The translations under genes and the position numbers were made by a program. From assembly GCF_028583425.1 (NCBI RefSeq), contig NC_072805.1, positions 16,192,001-16,256,000 of the forward strand: DNA of 64,000 nt, read 5' to 3'. A model generated the notes under the pieces. It ran no database searches. It saw nothing but the letters and a program-made list of their open reading frames with translations, and had not been told where the DNA came from. The DNA comes from Eublepharis macularius (Eukaryota; Chordata; Lepidosauria; Squamata; Eublepharidae). Below, one piece after another: positions 19,871-48,199 of this stretch. Within the stretch, counting starts at the first letter, position 1. Every line of letters starts with the position of its first letter.

Positions 19871-21529
19871 CTCATTCATAGGGATATTGGCATAGAAAAC
19901 ATAGTGGGGCAACCTGAACCTATGGCCCTGGTGTATCACCAATGCTGATTCGATTTGGTGCCAACAGGTCTTATCACAGGCATGTATCCAAGGTTCACCT
20001 GCATAGTCACCATCCTAAGGCCTTTGGAGATGCAGTTGAGGATGACACCCTTGGTATAGAGGAGTATCATTCTCGAGAGTGATTTGTTGGAAACGAAACT
20101 TCAGGCTGGAGACTACTAGCAGGACACAGAATCTTGGCCCTGGGACTCAATGATTTTGGGGTGGGGCGGGGCAAATCAGTTCTTCATTCATAGGGATGAT
20201 TGTATGGACAGCATAGTTTGGAGGGGGAGGGGGAGGGGGAGGTGTTCTGCTTGAAAAGGCTTTGGGTCAGACTCCATTATGGGGCGCTGAGAAAGGGACA
20301 GTGTCCCAGTCAGGGTGTATGAAACACTGGCCCAAACCTGATTTCGGAGTGCAGAACATCCAGCTCCTTAATTTTAACTACGTTGACAAATGTATTAGAT
20401 ACAGAGGCGTCGCGGTTGAAAGGTGTGTAAATTCCCAAATTTTGCTCCAGAGACTGTAGAGAGACACCATAAAGGAGACTGTCTCTCAGCCACGAGGTGT
20501 TTGATTTGTTCTAGCCCAAAGCCTGTTTGAGGGTGCAAGACTTCCAACTCGTTATTTGTTGGTGTCTTGATAAATATGTAACAGATGAAGAAGGTATCAC
20601 ACCGGACATGCTAAAATGTAAGCTACGGGACAGATGTGATGTTGGGGTGATGTGATCTTGAAGGGGATGTCTAGTACAAAGCTCTGTTTCCTTATTCAAT
20701 GGGGCATTTGTTGTCAGGGATTGGGACGGAGAATCATATTTGTGTGCACCTTGCACAAAACTAGAGTCTAGCTGAACATGACATTGGGGTTTGGCCGGGT
20801 TTAGTTAGGGTTGCAACATCCTTATTCATAGAGACTGCAATGGATTGTCATAAGGATATTATGCCTGGCAGTGAAGTGTACAAAAATGAAGGTTTGAGAC
20901 AGAGATAACACAGGGAGTGGGGGGGGGGGGTCTGCTGGTTGCAGAGTACGTGTATGAATTGGTCCCGTCTAGGTCTTATTTAGGAGTTCAAAAACTCCCA
21001 TCAGCATTGGCCTCATAGGTTTTGGGCCTCAAAAACTTGATAATGTGATAGTTTTTACTCTTATGCATTGTATTTTAAATTGTTTTATTGCTACAGCGTT
21101 GTAATCAGTCCTGAGCCTGCTTGTGGGGAGGATGGGTAAACATCAAATAAATTGTGTTGCATTAAATTAAGACAATGCCATGCAGATCAGTTCAGTTTCC
21201 CAGTCACCCAGATGTCTGTTTAGGGAGAGCTCAAAGCGTGTTTTGCTGGTACAGAGGTGTGTGAACTCCTGTTCCTTCTTCAGCTGTGAGAAGCATAGGA
21301 GAACAGATCTCGGTGTGTCGCACAATTCACTCTTTCAGCCGTCTTCTCTCTTCCACTGGATAAATCTCCTTTTAAGGAAGTCTTTTTCAGGATACTGCTA
21401 TCCCACCACAGGCTCCTTTTCCACACCTAGTTCTGTACCCAGTGTAGCATAGTAGTTAAGAGTGTCAGGGTTATTCTAAAAGTTACTTCTTTTACGAATT
21501 CACCATGAAGCCAACCTGTGTTCTGTACA

Positions 21530-21880
21530 TTCACACAGCAGCTCTGAGGAGTGGCTTCTATTTAAAAAAAGGAGAGTGCAAACGGGCTCAAAAAGCTGCC
21601 ACCAGGGAAGGGAGAACTTCTGCCTTTCCCCCAAGCTTTTTCCCCATGCAAAAACAACATGGGGGAGAGTTTTCCCGATTCTGCTGCCGCACGTGCATGC
21701 AATACCTCTGCATGGAGCAGCAGAAATGGGGAAATGTCTCCCCTCTGCACTGTTTTTGCATGAGGAAAAAAGCTTGAGGGAAAGACGAGAGCTTTCCCTC
21801 CCTTGGCAGCAGCCTTCTGAGCCTTATTTGCATTCTCCTTTTTTCAATAGAAGCCATTCCTCGGAGCTGCTGTGCGACTG
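21530..21880. mobile_element. Foldback element with 60-bp arms
   Basis: The left arm (GCAGCTCTGAGGAGTGGCTT, 21530-21592) is the inverted complement of 21816-21878 with few mismatches. Inner segments around AAGCTTTTTCCCCATGCAAA also pair. No coding capacity is supported. Confidence 0.75.
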
Positions 21881-21924
21881 CGTGGAACATGGGTTGGCTC
21901 TGTGGCAAACTCATAAAGGAAGTA

Positions 21925-22130
21925 ACGTCTAGAGAGACTAAAGTCTGGGAGGCCCAGGCTCAAACCTCCACTCTGCCATGGAGATGGCTGGGTGCCCTTG
22001 GGCCAGTCATGCACTCTCAGCCTAATCAACCTTCCAGGGTTGTTCTGAGGATAAAATGGAGGAGAGGAAAACTGTTTCAAGCCATTTGGTCTCCCATGGG
22101 GAAGAAAAGTGAGATATAAATAAAGCTGCT
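21925..22130 (+). mobile_element. MIR-like tRNA SINE, plus
   Basis: CTCTGCCATGGAGATGGCTG, GGGCCAGTCATGCACTC, GGTTGTTCTGAGGATAAAAT and a GAGATATAAATAAAG tail. Confidence 0.8.
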
Positions 22131-22988
22131 GGCCCGTAGCCACAAATCTTAGGAGTTTTGTAAGGGCAGAGACTGGGAGGAGGAAATGTTGTGGACCCTG
22201 GGTGATTACCCACAAGTGATGTCACAGCCACAACCTCCCTGGCACTCTAGGAATTCCACCAGTGGTAAGGACCATAGAGATAGGGGGATTCTGAAAGCGG
22301 AAAGTGGAGGGTCTGTGATGTCATTCCCATCCATTTTTTTCTCACTGCATACTTGATCGAGTGGGGCAATTGAGGACACAGGCAGCAATTCACCTACCAT
22401 GGGCAGGCGCTTTGCAAGCATGGGTGTAAATGATGTAAATAAGGAAATCCCACTGTCAACTGTTCTCCTTGCTAAACAGAATATGAAGTTTCTTAGAAAC
22501 AGCTTTTCAAAGAGGTGTTTTTATGATATCATCTGTAAATCACAAGAAAGCAGCAGCTTCCAGCTCTCCAACAAAACTTTTTCCAATAATAAATTGGTTT
22601 TAAAAGCACTTGACATGTGGAGTCTTTAGAAATGCATAGCATCAGTGTGTCTGACTTCCGCCACGGACTGTCCGGTGTAGAATCTTAGCAAAAGATTCCC
22701 CCCAAAATGGGGAATTGGCGCGTCTTCCCATTCTCTCCACACCTCTCCTCGATCCCATCGCCTTTTTATCACCTATTTCCATCACTTCTCAGCACCTAAG
22801 GGCCTGAAGTCATCTCCTTGCCTCGAAGAAGCCATTTCTGCTTACGTCAAATAAATCTAATTAAGTATCAGATATATCTAACCTATTGATCACAGAGTAT
22901 TGCCACAGAGTTGCAAAATTTGACTTTCCAGATAAAAGAATTTTAATCTCACAACAAACTGAAATTATGCAAGGGTGCCAAAATGGCC

Positions 22989-23309
22989 AAGTCAAAAAGA
23001 GTCCAGTAGCACCTTTAAGACTAACCAATTTTATTGCAGCATAAGCTTTCGAGAATCAAGTTCTCTTCGTCAGATGCATGATACAGTTTGTATCATGCAT
23101 CTGACGAAGAGAACTTGTATCATGCATCATGCGAATAATCAAGTTCTCTTCGTCAGATGTATGATACAGTTTGTATCATGCATCTGACGAAGAGAACTTG
23201 ATTCTCGAAAGCTTATGCTGCAATAAAATTGGTTAGTCTTAAAGGTGCTACTGGACTCTTTTTGATTTTGCTACTACAGACTAACACGGCTAACTCCTCT
23301 GGATCTTTG
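22989..23309. mobile_element. Penelope-like (family P) hairpin with rearranged tip and 9-bp target duplication
   Basis: AAAATGGCC flanks both ends (22980-22988, 23310-23318). Facing arms carry AGAGTCCAGTAGCACC and its complement. The tip holds repeated short inversions of the CATCTGACGAAGAG segment, so three to four copies alternate in orientation. Confidence 0.85.
23184..23210 (+). ncRNA. Hammerhead-ribozyme-like core in family P
   Basis: CTGACGA, one A, a 5-bp stem GAGAA/TTCTC, then GAAA, followed by AGC-TTAT-GCT as a possible stem III. This matches hammerhead consensus CUGANGA-stem II-GAAA with one extra nucleotide. Stem I is not evident. An inverted copy lies near 23046-23076. Confidence 0.55.
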
Positions 23310-23319
23310 AAAATGGCCT

Positions 23320-23980
23320 AGCTATACAATTCCCCATTTGGGAGGGTTATCAAAAGGAAGGTTCTCCTTTTGTTAAAGAGTTGGGTGGAAGAGGGAATTT
23401 CAGCCAGGCCTCTTTTCTCACCTCTATTTGACAAGCTGCCCCTGCCCCTCCTACCATTAAAGATAGGAGGACAGGGCAAATCCAGGCTTGCAGAGCTTAA
23501 GAAGTTGGCCTTTGTCGATATAAATGAACTGTTCTGTGTGTTTATGCATAGCCTAGCAGTGGGAGCTGATCCTCTACCTGTAATATTACAGACAAGCCCC
23601 CTGTTTGCAAACTGAATAAGGTAGGGAAGAGCTTGCTAAAAACAGAGTTTTGCTTTTTCTGAGACCTCTCTGCTTGCAAGGTGTCTACATGGAGCAAATG
23701 TGACCACACCACACACTTAAATAGCCTCAGTGCAGGCAGAATCAGAAAACATGACCACTTATGACTTCTGATCACACCAACAATGCAGTATGTGAAGTGG
23801 CCAACTGCCAAAAGGATTTTTGCAATCTTTCCCCATCAGAAAGGGAGGGGCAGCGATAACGGAAACTGTGCATACAGCTGTGGCTTGTGTTGCAATGTAT
23901 ACATGACGGGAGCAAAGAGTGTCCAGGCTTCCCCACCATAGTAGAATGTACTTCATCCCAAACTAAATGGTGCAGAAGCC
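23320..23980. other. Intergenic DNA downstream of LCAT
   Basis: No repeat or exon was recognised with confidence. Confidence 0.35.
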
Positions 23981-23981
23981 A

Positions 23982-23987
23982 TTTAAT
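23982..23987 (-). terminator. LCAT: Candidate LCAT polyadenylation signal (ATTAAA)
   Basis: ATTAAA on the minus strand lies 70 bp after the LCAT stop codon. The resulting short 3'UTR would fit the very short 3'UTR of mammalian LCAT. No AATAAA was seen nearer. Confidence 0.45.
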
Positions 23988-24056
23988 ATAAAAACAGGCC
24001 GCCATTTGGTTCTGTTCCCAGCAGATGTCTTGGAGGGCCTTGGGGTGCTGGAGACA

Positions 24057-42490
<18,434 letters not shown>

Positions 42491-42535
42491 AGCAGGCGCG
42501 GCTCTCCAGTCAGCCTTGCCTACTCTAGGATAGTC

Positions 42536-42542
42536 TTTTAAA
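42536..42542 (-). promoter_or_regulatory. LCAT: TATA-like box of LCAT
   Basis: TTTAAAA on the minus strand lies about 46-52 bp upstream of the LCAT start codon. With start ~30 bp downstream the 5'UTR would be about 20 nt; a very short LCAT leader is also known in mammals. There is no CpG island here, which fits a tissue-restricted promoter. Confidence 0.5.
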
Positions 42543-42544
42543 CG

Positions 42545-43755
42545 CAGCACGCTCCTGAGCGGCAGAGGGGAATCATTCGCTGATGCTAAGATAGGGTCAG
42601 CCCAGCCCCTGTGCAAACTGGCAGGGGTGGGCGGGTGCTGCATTTGCAGAGTTCGCAGAAAAGAGCATCCAAAAGGTGGACCTTGGAATGCGAAAAGCCT
42701 CCCCCCTCCAAGGAGGAAGCCTCGCTATCTGCAAGAACTGATTCCTACCACAATCCAAACCAGATGTGTCCGGTGCCCAGTTCACAAGAATGTAGCTCGG
42801 AGCCATTTCTCTTCTGCAGCCTTCAGCTGCAGTCTCTGCCACTTTGAGGTGGAGTCTATCGAAACGTTTCACATTCCTCACCATTCGCTTTCAAGCCAAA
42901 AGGCCCGTCGCTAACCAAAGGTCTGTTTGCATCAGGCTTTGGCCTTTGATACAGCCGTAACATTTCAGCACAAGCAAATTGCAGATGCATTAGAAAGGAT
43001 TAATCGCAGCAAAAACCTTTGAGGTTTGGTTTGTGCCAGCAGAAACGGAGAGCGGCATACCCTTCAAAGCTTTTGGGAAAGGGCCTTCTGGCACGGCCAT
43101 CCACTCCCACAGGCTCTTAGTTTGCCCAATTTAAGTGTCTCTCTCTCAGCTAGAACAAAGCAACCAGTGACGCCTAGGGGTTAAGAACTTGGAACATACC
43201 GTTAAAACCACAGACGTATTTTTAGCAACACTTACTTAAGAAAAGGGTACTGGAGTTCAAGGCTGTCTTCCTTGACTTTGCACGTGCAGAGGATGGGAAG
43301 TCTGGTGCCAGACACAGGATTTAGATGCAGGCAGAATCTCATTTTTTAAAAACGTTTCTTGCATGTTTGAGTTCTTTCTGCCTCACACACATCCCCAAAC
43401 CCATGCACGCACACTGCCGCTGTCCCCTCTTATGGCCTCAACACCAGTCCTTAAACAACAGAGGGCAGGCACCCTGCAAAAACTCACAAGCCCATCTACA
43501 AACTGCTTAAGTGAACTACTGGGAGTGGGGACCCAAAAGAATTGCATGGGGGGGGTCCATCCTCCCCACCCCACTTTTCATACCTCCCAGCCGGCCGCCA
43601 GCTTCACTGCGACGGTGGCTCCCCACAGCGCATCCGCCCACCACCTTTGTTTCAGTGGTGGCTCTCGCAGTCCCCGATCCAAGGTTCATCACAGCCGCGG
43701 CAGCTGCCCCTCCTAGTCTGGCCACCCCCTGCTTCACTGCCTAAAGGGTGGCAGC
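42545..43755. other. Unassigned region upstream of LCAT
   Basis: No gene was recognised. A moderately CpG-containing, GC-rich patch at 43570-43740 has open frames on both strands but no homology that I can name. Confidence 0.35.
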
Positions 43756-43764
43756 GATTTGGGG

Positions 43765-44175
43765 GGATTTAAACCACCTGATCTGGGTGGCCAGGCTAGC
43801 CCAATCGCATCAGATCTCAGAAGCGAAGCAAGGTTGTCCCTGGGACATCCTAGATCTCCACTTAACTTTTAAAGGCAAATTACATTACAGCAATGTCGCT
43901 CTCGTTTGGACTGGTGCCTCTTGAGGAGGATAGAATCGAACACGTCTAAGCCCCCTCCCGCGTGACCTGGATGGCCTAGCCTGATCTTCTCAGATCTCAG
44001 AATTTAAGTAAGGTCAGCTGTGGTTAGTACTTGGATGGCAGAACACCAAGGCAGGCCAGGGTTGCTACGTAACAGCAGGCAATGGCAAACCATCTTTGTT
44101 TGTCTCGCCTTGAAAACCCTATGGGGTTACTCTAAGTCAGCTATGTCTTGGCAACTCTTTACATGCACAACCCAC
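43765..44175 (+). mobile_element. Composite 5S-Sauria SINE pair, plus
   Basis: A partial 5S head (GCATCAGATCTCAGAAGCGA, to ~43855) is followed by a ~100-bp block (TCCACTTAACTTTTAAAGGC ... TGGTGCCTCTTGAGG), then a full 5S-headed SINE (TTAGTACTTGGATGGCAGAA) with a BovB-like tail ending near 44155. Confidence 0.75.
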
Positions 44176-44507
44176 CCCCTCCATTTTTTACCCATTTTTT
44201 GGATTTTCCGCAAACCTTGGTGGGGGGGGGAGACCCCCAAGTTTGCTGAAAAATCTGACTTCTGTCAAAGTGGTCTCAATCCGCAGATTTAAGTATCCAC
44301 AGATGAAACAACACATCACTATTAGAATATATGATGATGGTGGTGATTTCATTGGCAGGCCCAGAAGACCAAATCACATCTTTTGCCGCTATATAAACCT
44401 ACAAAGGTTTGTACGTGTATTCCAGGACCTACTCTGACATCGTTTCAGCCTGTTTCATTCTTGCTGCTTGAAGTCTTTATAAACTGAAGACATGAAGGAT
44501 TGTATGT

Positions 44508-44745
44508 TTTAATTTTTTTTTACTTCCTTTATACCCTGCCTTTCTCCCCATAACAGTCTACTTCATTCTCCTCTCCCCCATTTTATCCTCACAACCAAAC
44601 CTGTGAGGTAGGGTAGGCTGAGTGTGTGTGATTGGCCCAAGGTCACCCAGTGATTTTCCACGCCAGCGGTCAGATTTAAATCCGGGTCTCTCAGGTCCTA
44701 CGTTGACACTCTAACCACACCACCACACTGGGTCGGCTTTCCAAC
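44508..44745 (-). mobile_element. MIR-like tRNA SINE, near full length, minus
   Basis: TTTATACCCTGCCTTTCTCC tail, CCCAAGGTCACCCAGTGA core, and a tRNA-like head at CACACCACCACACTGGGT. Confidence 0.85.
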
Positions 44746-45014
44746 TCTGCAGGAGAGCAGAGACCCAGGGCCAACATGGCAAGAGATCTTGAGGGCATGC
44801 TTTTTAGATTGTGTGCATTGCTGCTCACCGACACCCAGGGAGCAGCTTTGGTTTTTGCAGGCCAGCCCTGGCTCAACTGTGGCAATGTTGCTGGTGTCTT
44901 GGTGACTTGGGCCAGACAGGGCTTTGAAGAGAGAGGAAAGTGGTTTGAGAGAGAATCGCTTCCCAAGGTACAAAATAGTAGAGTCCAGTAGCACCTTAAG
45001 ACGAACAAACTTTA

Positions 45015-45500
45015 TCTTACTATATAATTGAGTAAGCATGTTTCAGGTTTTATACCCTGGTGCACCACCAGAGGGCACTGCTGCAGAGGAAAGCCCAGGT
45101 AACTCACCATATTGCTCCAGAAAACATGTTGTGGTGGGAAGCCCAGGCAGGGAACAGGAGCGGAGCAGGTGGCAATGCCTTCCCCATGCCTTAACCCAGC
45201 TGGTATTAGGTGCGGAGCAGGTGGCAATGCCCACCTCCACCTTAACCCAGCTGATATTAGGAGCGGAGCAGGTGGCAATGCCCACCCCCTTCAGCCAACT
45301 GGTATTAGAAGTGGAACAGGAGGCAATGCCCAGCCCTTGCCTTAACCCAGCCAGTATTAGGAGTGGAGCACGTGGCAATGCCCACCTCCCGCCTTAACAC
45401 AGCTGGGATCAGTGATAGAGGAGGAGGGAATGCCTGCCTGCCTGCTCTCCCCCTTTCTAGTGCCCGTTGTATTTTTCCCCACAAAGGACTTTGTTTCTAG
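45015..45500 (+). mobile_element. Non-autonomous Helitron, 486 bp
   Basis: It starts TCTTACTATATAATTGAGTA and ends TTTCTAG, with a hairpin ACAAAG/CTTTGT just before the terminus. It sits exactly between A and T with no duplication, as Helitrons do. The uninterrupted site (CTTTATTGTAGCATAAGC) exists in other family-P copies here. The interior is a ~51-bp minisatellite; no Rep/helicase frame. Confidence 0.85.
45155..45420 (+). repeat. ~51-bp minisatellite inside the Helitron, about five units
   Basis: GGAGCAGGTGGCAATGCC recurs at about 45161, 45213, 45264, 45312 (diverged) and 45363, with CTTAACCCAGCTGGTATTAG between. Confidence 0.9.
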
Positions 45501-46244
45501 TTGTAGCATAAGCTTTTGAGAACCACAGCTCTCTTCGTCAGATGCGCATCTGATAGAAAGCAGCGATTCTCGAAAGCTTATGCTACAATAAAGCTGGTTC
45601 GTCTTAAAGGTGCTGCTGGACTCGTTACTATTTTGAAACTACAGACTAACATGGCTAACTCCTCTGGATCCATTCCCAAGGTGTGCACACACTTCTTCCA
45701 TACACCATCAGCTCTCATCAAGCAGGTTTCTGAAACGGTATAAAACTCCATGAGATATATTTACCAGCAGCCAAAGTGAGACAAATGCAGTGGTCCTTCT
45801 CCAAATGCTTTCTACGGTCCTGCCTGTGAGTTTCTTGGAACCTCTTCATTGGCCACTGGGTGCCGGATGACGTGGTGTCTGATCTGACCCAGCTAATGTC
45901 TGCTGATGTTCTTACTTAGAAGATTCATCATCTACAAACCTCCTGGAGATGCTAATTGCTGACTCCCGTTCAGAAAACAAGTCATGGTATTAGTGGCATC
46001 ACATCCACAGAACTGGGCCATTATGGGTTTCTGGATGTAGCGGGTCCCAACAGGACCAGAATTCCAGGATGTATCAATAACAGAGTGCAGTGAGCACGAC
46101 GTTTTCAGTGCAATCCTAAACAGTTCTACACTTCTGCATCCACTGATGGATGAAGAAGGGTCTAACCCTGTTTGGGATTGCATTGAAATTCAACCGTTCA
46201 GGAATTGAACCCTAGAAGTAAAAATAGGTGCTAGAGCAGAGTCT

Positions 46245-46560
46245 GATTAAATGCAATGGCCATCTTGGATCTCCATTTAACTTTTAAAGGCAATGACATT
46301 ACAGCAACGCAGCTCTCATTTGGGCTGGTGCCTCTTGAGAAAGGGTCGAATCGAACCCTTCTCACCCCCCCTCCTGCCCCCCTCCTGCCCTGCCCTGGAT
46401 GGCCTAGGCTAGCCTGGGCTTATCAGATTTTGGAACTTAAGTAAGGTCCGTTGTGGATGGGAGACCCCCAAAGAAGTCCAGGGTTGCTAGCAGAGGCAGT
46501 TAATGGCAAACCTCCTCTGTTTGTATCTTGCCTAGAAAACTCCTTGAAGGGTTGCCCAAA
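46245..46560 (+). mobile_element. Composite 5S-Sauria SINE, second copy, plus
   Basis: The ~100-bp block (ATCTCCATTTAACTTTTAAA ... TGGTGCCTCTTGAGA) is followed by a 5S head (GATGGCCTAGGCTAGCCTGG) and a middle region (AATGGCAAACCTCCTCTGTT), matching the order at 43855-44175. The BovB tail is decayed. Confidence 0.75.
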
Positions 46561-46568
46561 TTGGCTAG

Positions 46569-47123
46569 GGGCCAAGCTACAATTGACGAATGACACTTGA
46601 ACGGCAAGTGAACAGACTCACATGTATTTCCTCCTTGTTCACTTGCGCTCCACTCCACTATGAGCCAAGCTACAAGTGACGCCTGACACAGGTTGGACAC
46701 TTGTCAGCTTCCCTCAAGTTTTGATGGGAAATGTAGGTGTCCTGGTCTTAAAGCTTGGCTCTCCATTTAATTGAAGTTTACGGAAACTCTCCCCCACACA
46801 CCCAGCAGAGGGGAAGGGGGGCGCCCGGTGAGAGCCTGACGCCTGCACTCCCCTCCCGACCGCATGTTCTCCCTCCCATAGACTGCCGCTCTGTAAACTT
46901 CAATTAAATGGAGAGCCAAGCTGCAAGACCAGGACGCCCACATTTCCCATCAAAACTTGAGGGAAGCTGACAAGTGTCCAACCTGTGTCAGGTGTCACTT
47001 GTAGCTTGGCTCTATGTGATCGAGTGGCGCACAAGTGGAGCGCAAGTGAACAGGGAGGAATACAATACACCTGAGTCTGTTCACTTGCCGTTCAAGTGTC
47101 ATTTGTCACTTGTAGCTTGGCCC
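46569..47123. mobile_element. Family-A foldback MITE with TAG target duplication, split by a family-B MITE
   Basis: It runs from GGGGCCAAGCTAC to GTAGCTTGGCCC. TAG flanks both ends (46566-46568, 47124-47126). The two halves pair with each other across the inserted element at 46662-47012. Confidence 0.9.
46662..47012. mobile_element. Family-B foldback MITE, 351 bp, TAT target duplication, nested
   Basis: GAGCCAAGCTACAAGTGACG to its complement; TAT on both sides (46659-46661, 47013-47015). An additional inner arm pair (CCATTTAATTGAAGTTTACG) surrounds a ~90-bp GC-rich loop. Confidence 0.9.
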
Positions 47124-47186
47124 TAGGACTTGATTGTGTATGAAGGAGAGGCTTGCCCAGGACACAGAAACTACAAGGAACAGGAA

Positions 47187-47540
47187 AACCTCCCAGGAAC
47201 CAAACCAATCACTATCAATGCAAATCTCTCAATTCATCCAGATAATTAATGTGCTAAAGTGCTCAACAATGGCAGGAATCGCTCAAATTTCATACATAAA
47301 ATGTGTAAATACCATAAATATATCAATAAATAATGCAACAATATAAATACATGCAACAAGCAGCAATACATTATTTCTCCATCAAGATACACTGCAGAAG
47401 TCTTCCAGACCAACATGAAACAATATGATAATAAAACCACCACTTGGAACCTCAAGAGTCCATTGTTCACTTTGAGCACTTTAATTATATGGATGAATTG
47501 AGATATATGCATTGAAAGTGATTGGTTTGGTTCCTGGGCT
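47187..47540. mobile_element. Foldback element with ~80-bp arms
   Basis: GAACCAAACCAATCACTATC... at 47197 pairs with ...AAAGTGATTGGTTTGGTTCC ending at 47536. The AT-rich centre has no coding support. Confidence 0.75.
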
Positions 47541-47944
47541 TTGACTTGATGACAAAAAAACAAAAAACCCTCCCGCACGATTTCACTAATCAAAACTGTG
47601 CTTTAGCAAAAGCATTGCAACCTCTTTTCTTATTCACACAGCTTGCCCAGTCCCTGTTTTGCCCCTCTAGTCATGGGCTGGGAAGAGTTAAGCAGGAACT
47701 GAGAGGGGGTGGTGGGAAACCACAGGGCACCAGCCAGCCAAACCAGCTTAGTAGCTCTGGCAAGGGCGAAGCTGGAAGACCAGCTCTTCAGAAAGTACCA
47801 GACATAGGGAGGCCACATGCAGAGGTCATTTTCAACCCTCCATTGCCCCTACTCAATTGGCTTTTTTGCCTGCAAAAGAGAGAGGAAGGCCTCTTTGTAT
47901 GAGCCAAAAAGCCATGCTCAGGATTGTGGGATTCACATGGAGAG

Positions 47945-48195
47945 AAGCCATAGAGAATGGCTGTAGCACAGTGGTTAAGTGGTTCGGCTGCAAATCAGCA
48001 CTCTCCAGGTTCGAATCCCACTACTGCCATGAGCTCAGCAGGTGGCCTTGGGTCAGCCACTCCTCTCAGCCCCAGCTCCCCAGCTGTATTGTGGGGATAA
48101 TAATAACACTAATTTGTTCACTGCTCTGGGTGAGGCACTAATCTGTCTAGAAGAATGGTATATAGGCACAGTTATTATTATTATTATTATTTTAT
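47945..48195 (+). mobile_element. MIR-like tRNA SINE, full length, plus
   Basis: TGTAGCACAGTGGTTAAGTG (A-box region), GGTTCGAATCCCACTAC (B-box), GGCCTTGGGTCAGCCAC core and a (TTA)n tail. Confidence 0.9.
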
Positions 48196-48199
48196 GGAA

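Larger units (their letters stand above)
18780..21060. other. Unclassified stretch with reiterated motifs
   Basis: Outside the nested elements this stretch has no gene. A motif close to TTCATTCATAGGGAT recurs near 19872, 20186 and 20822, and GTCTCAG/CATCCAGCTCCTTA-like blocks also recur. It may be an old long repeat with diverged internal units. Confidence 0.35.
44975..45672. mobile_element. Penelope-like (family P) hairpin interrupted by a Helitron
   Basis: The left arm (AGAGTCCAGTAGCACCTTAA) stops at CTTTA. The element resumes at TTGTAGCATAAGC after 486 bp of Helitron, then turns back through the second arm to TGGCTAACTCCTCTGGATCC. Confidence 0.85.

Noticed and set aside
42491-42643. N-terminal extension of LCAT exon 1
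   Set aside because: The frame is open upstream, but the downstream Met gives a proper signal peptide and matches the family start; a TATA-like box lies inside the extension.
43965-44060. 5S rRNA gene
   Set aside because: The 5S-like part is diverged and fused to a SINE body and BovB-like tail, so it is a SINE head.
45155-45420. CRISPR-like array
   Set aside because: The units are contiguous diverged tandem copies without unique spacers, inside a Helitron in a vertebrate genome.
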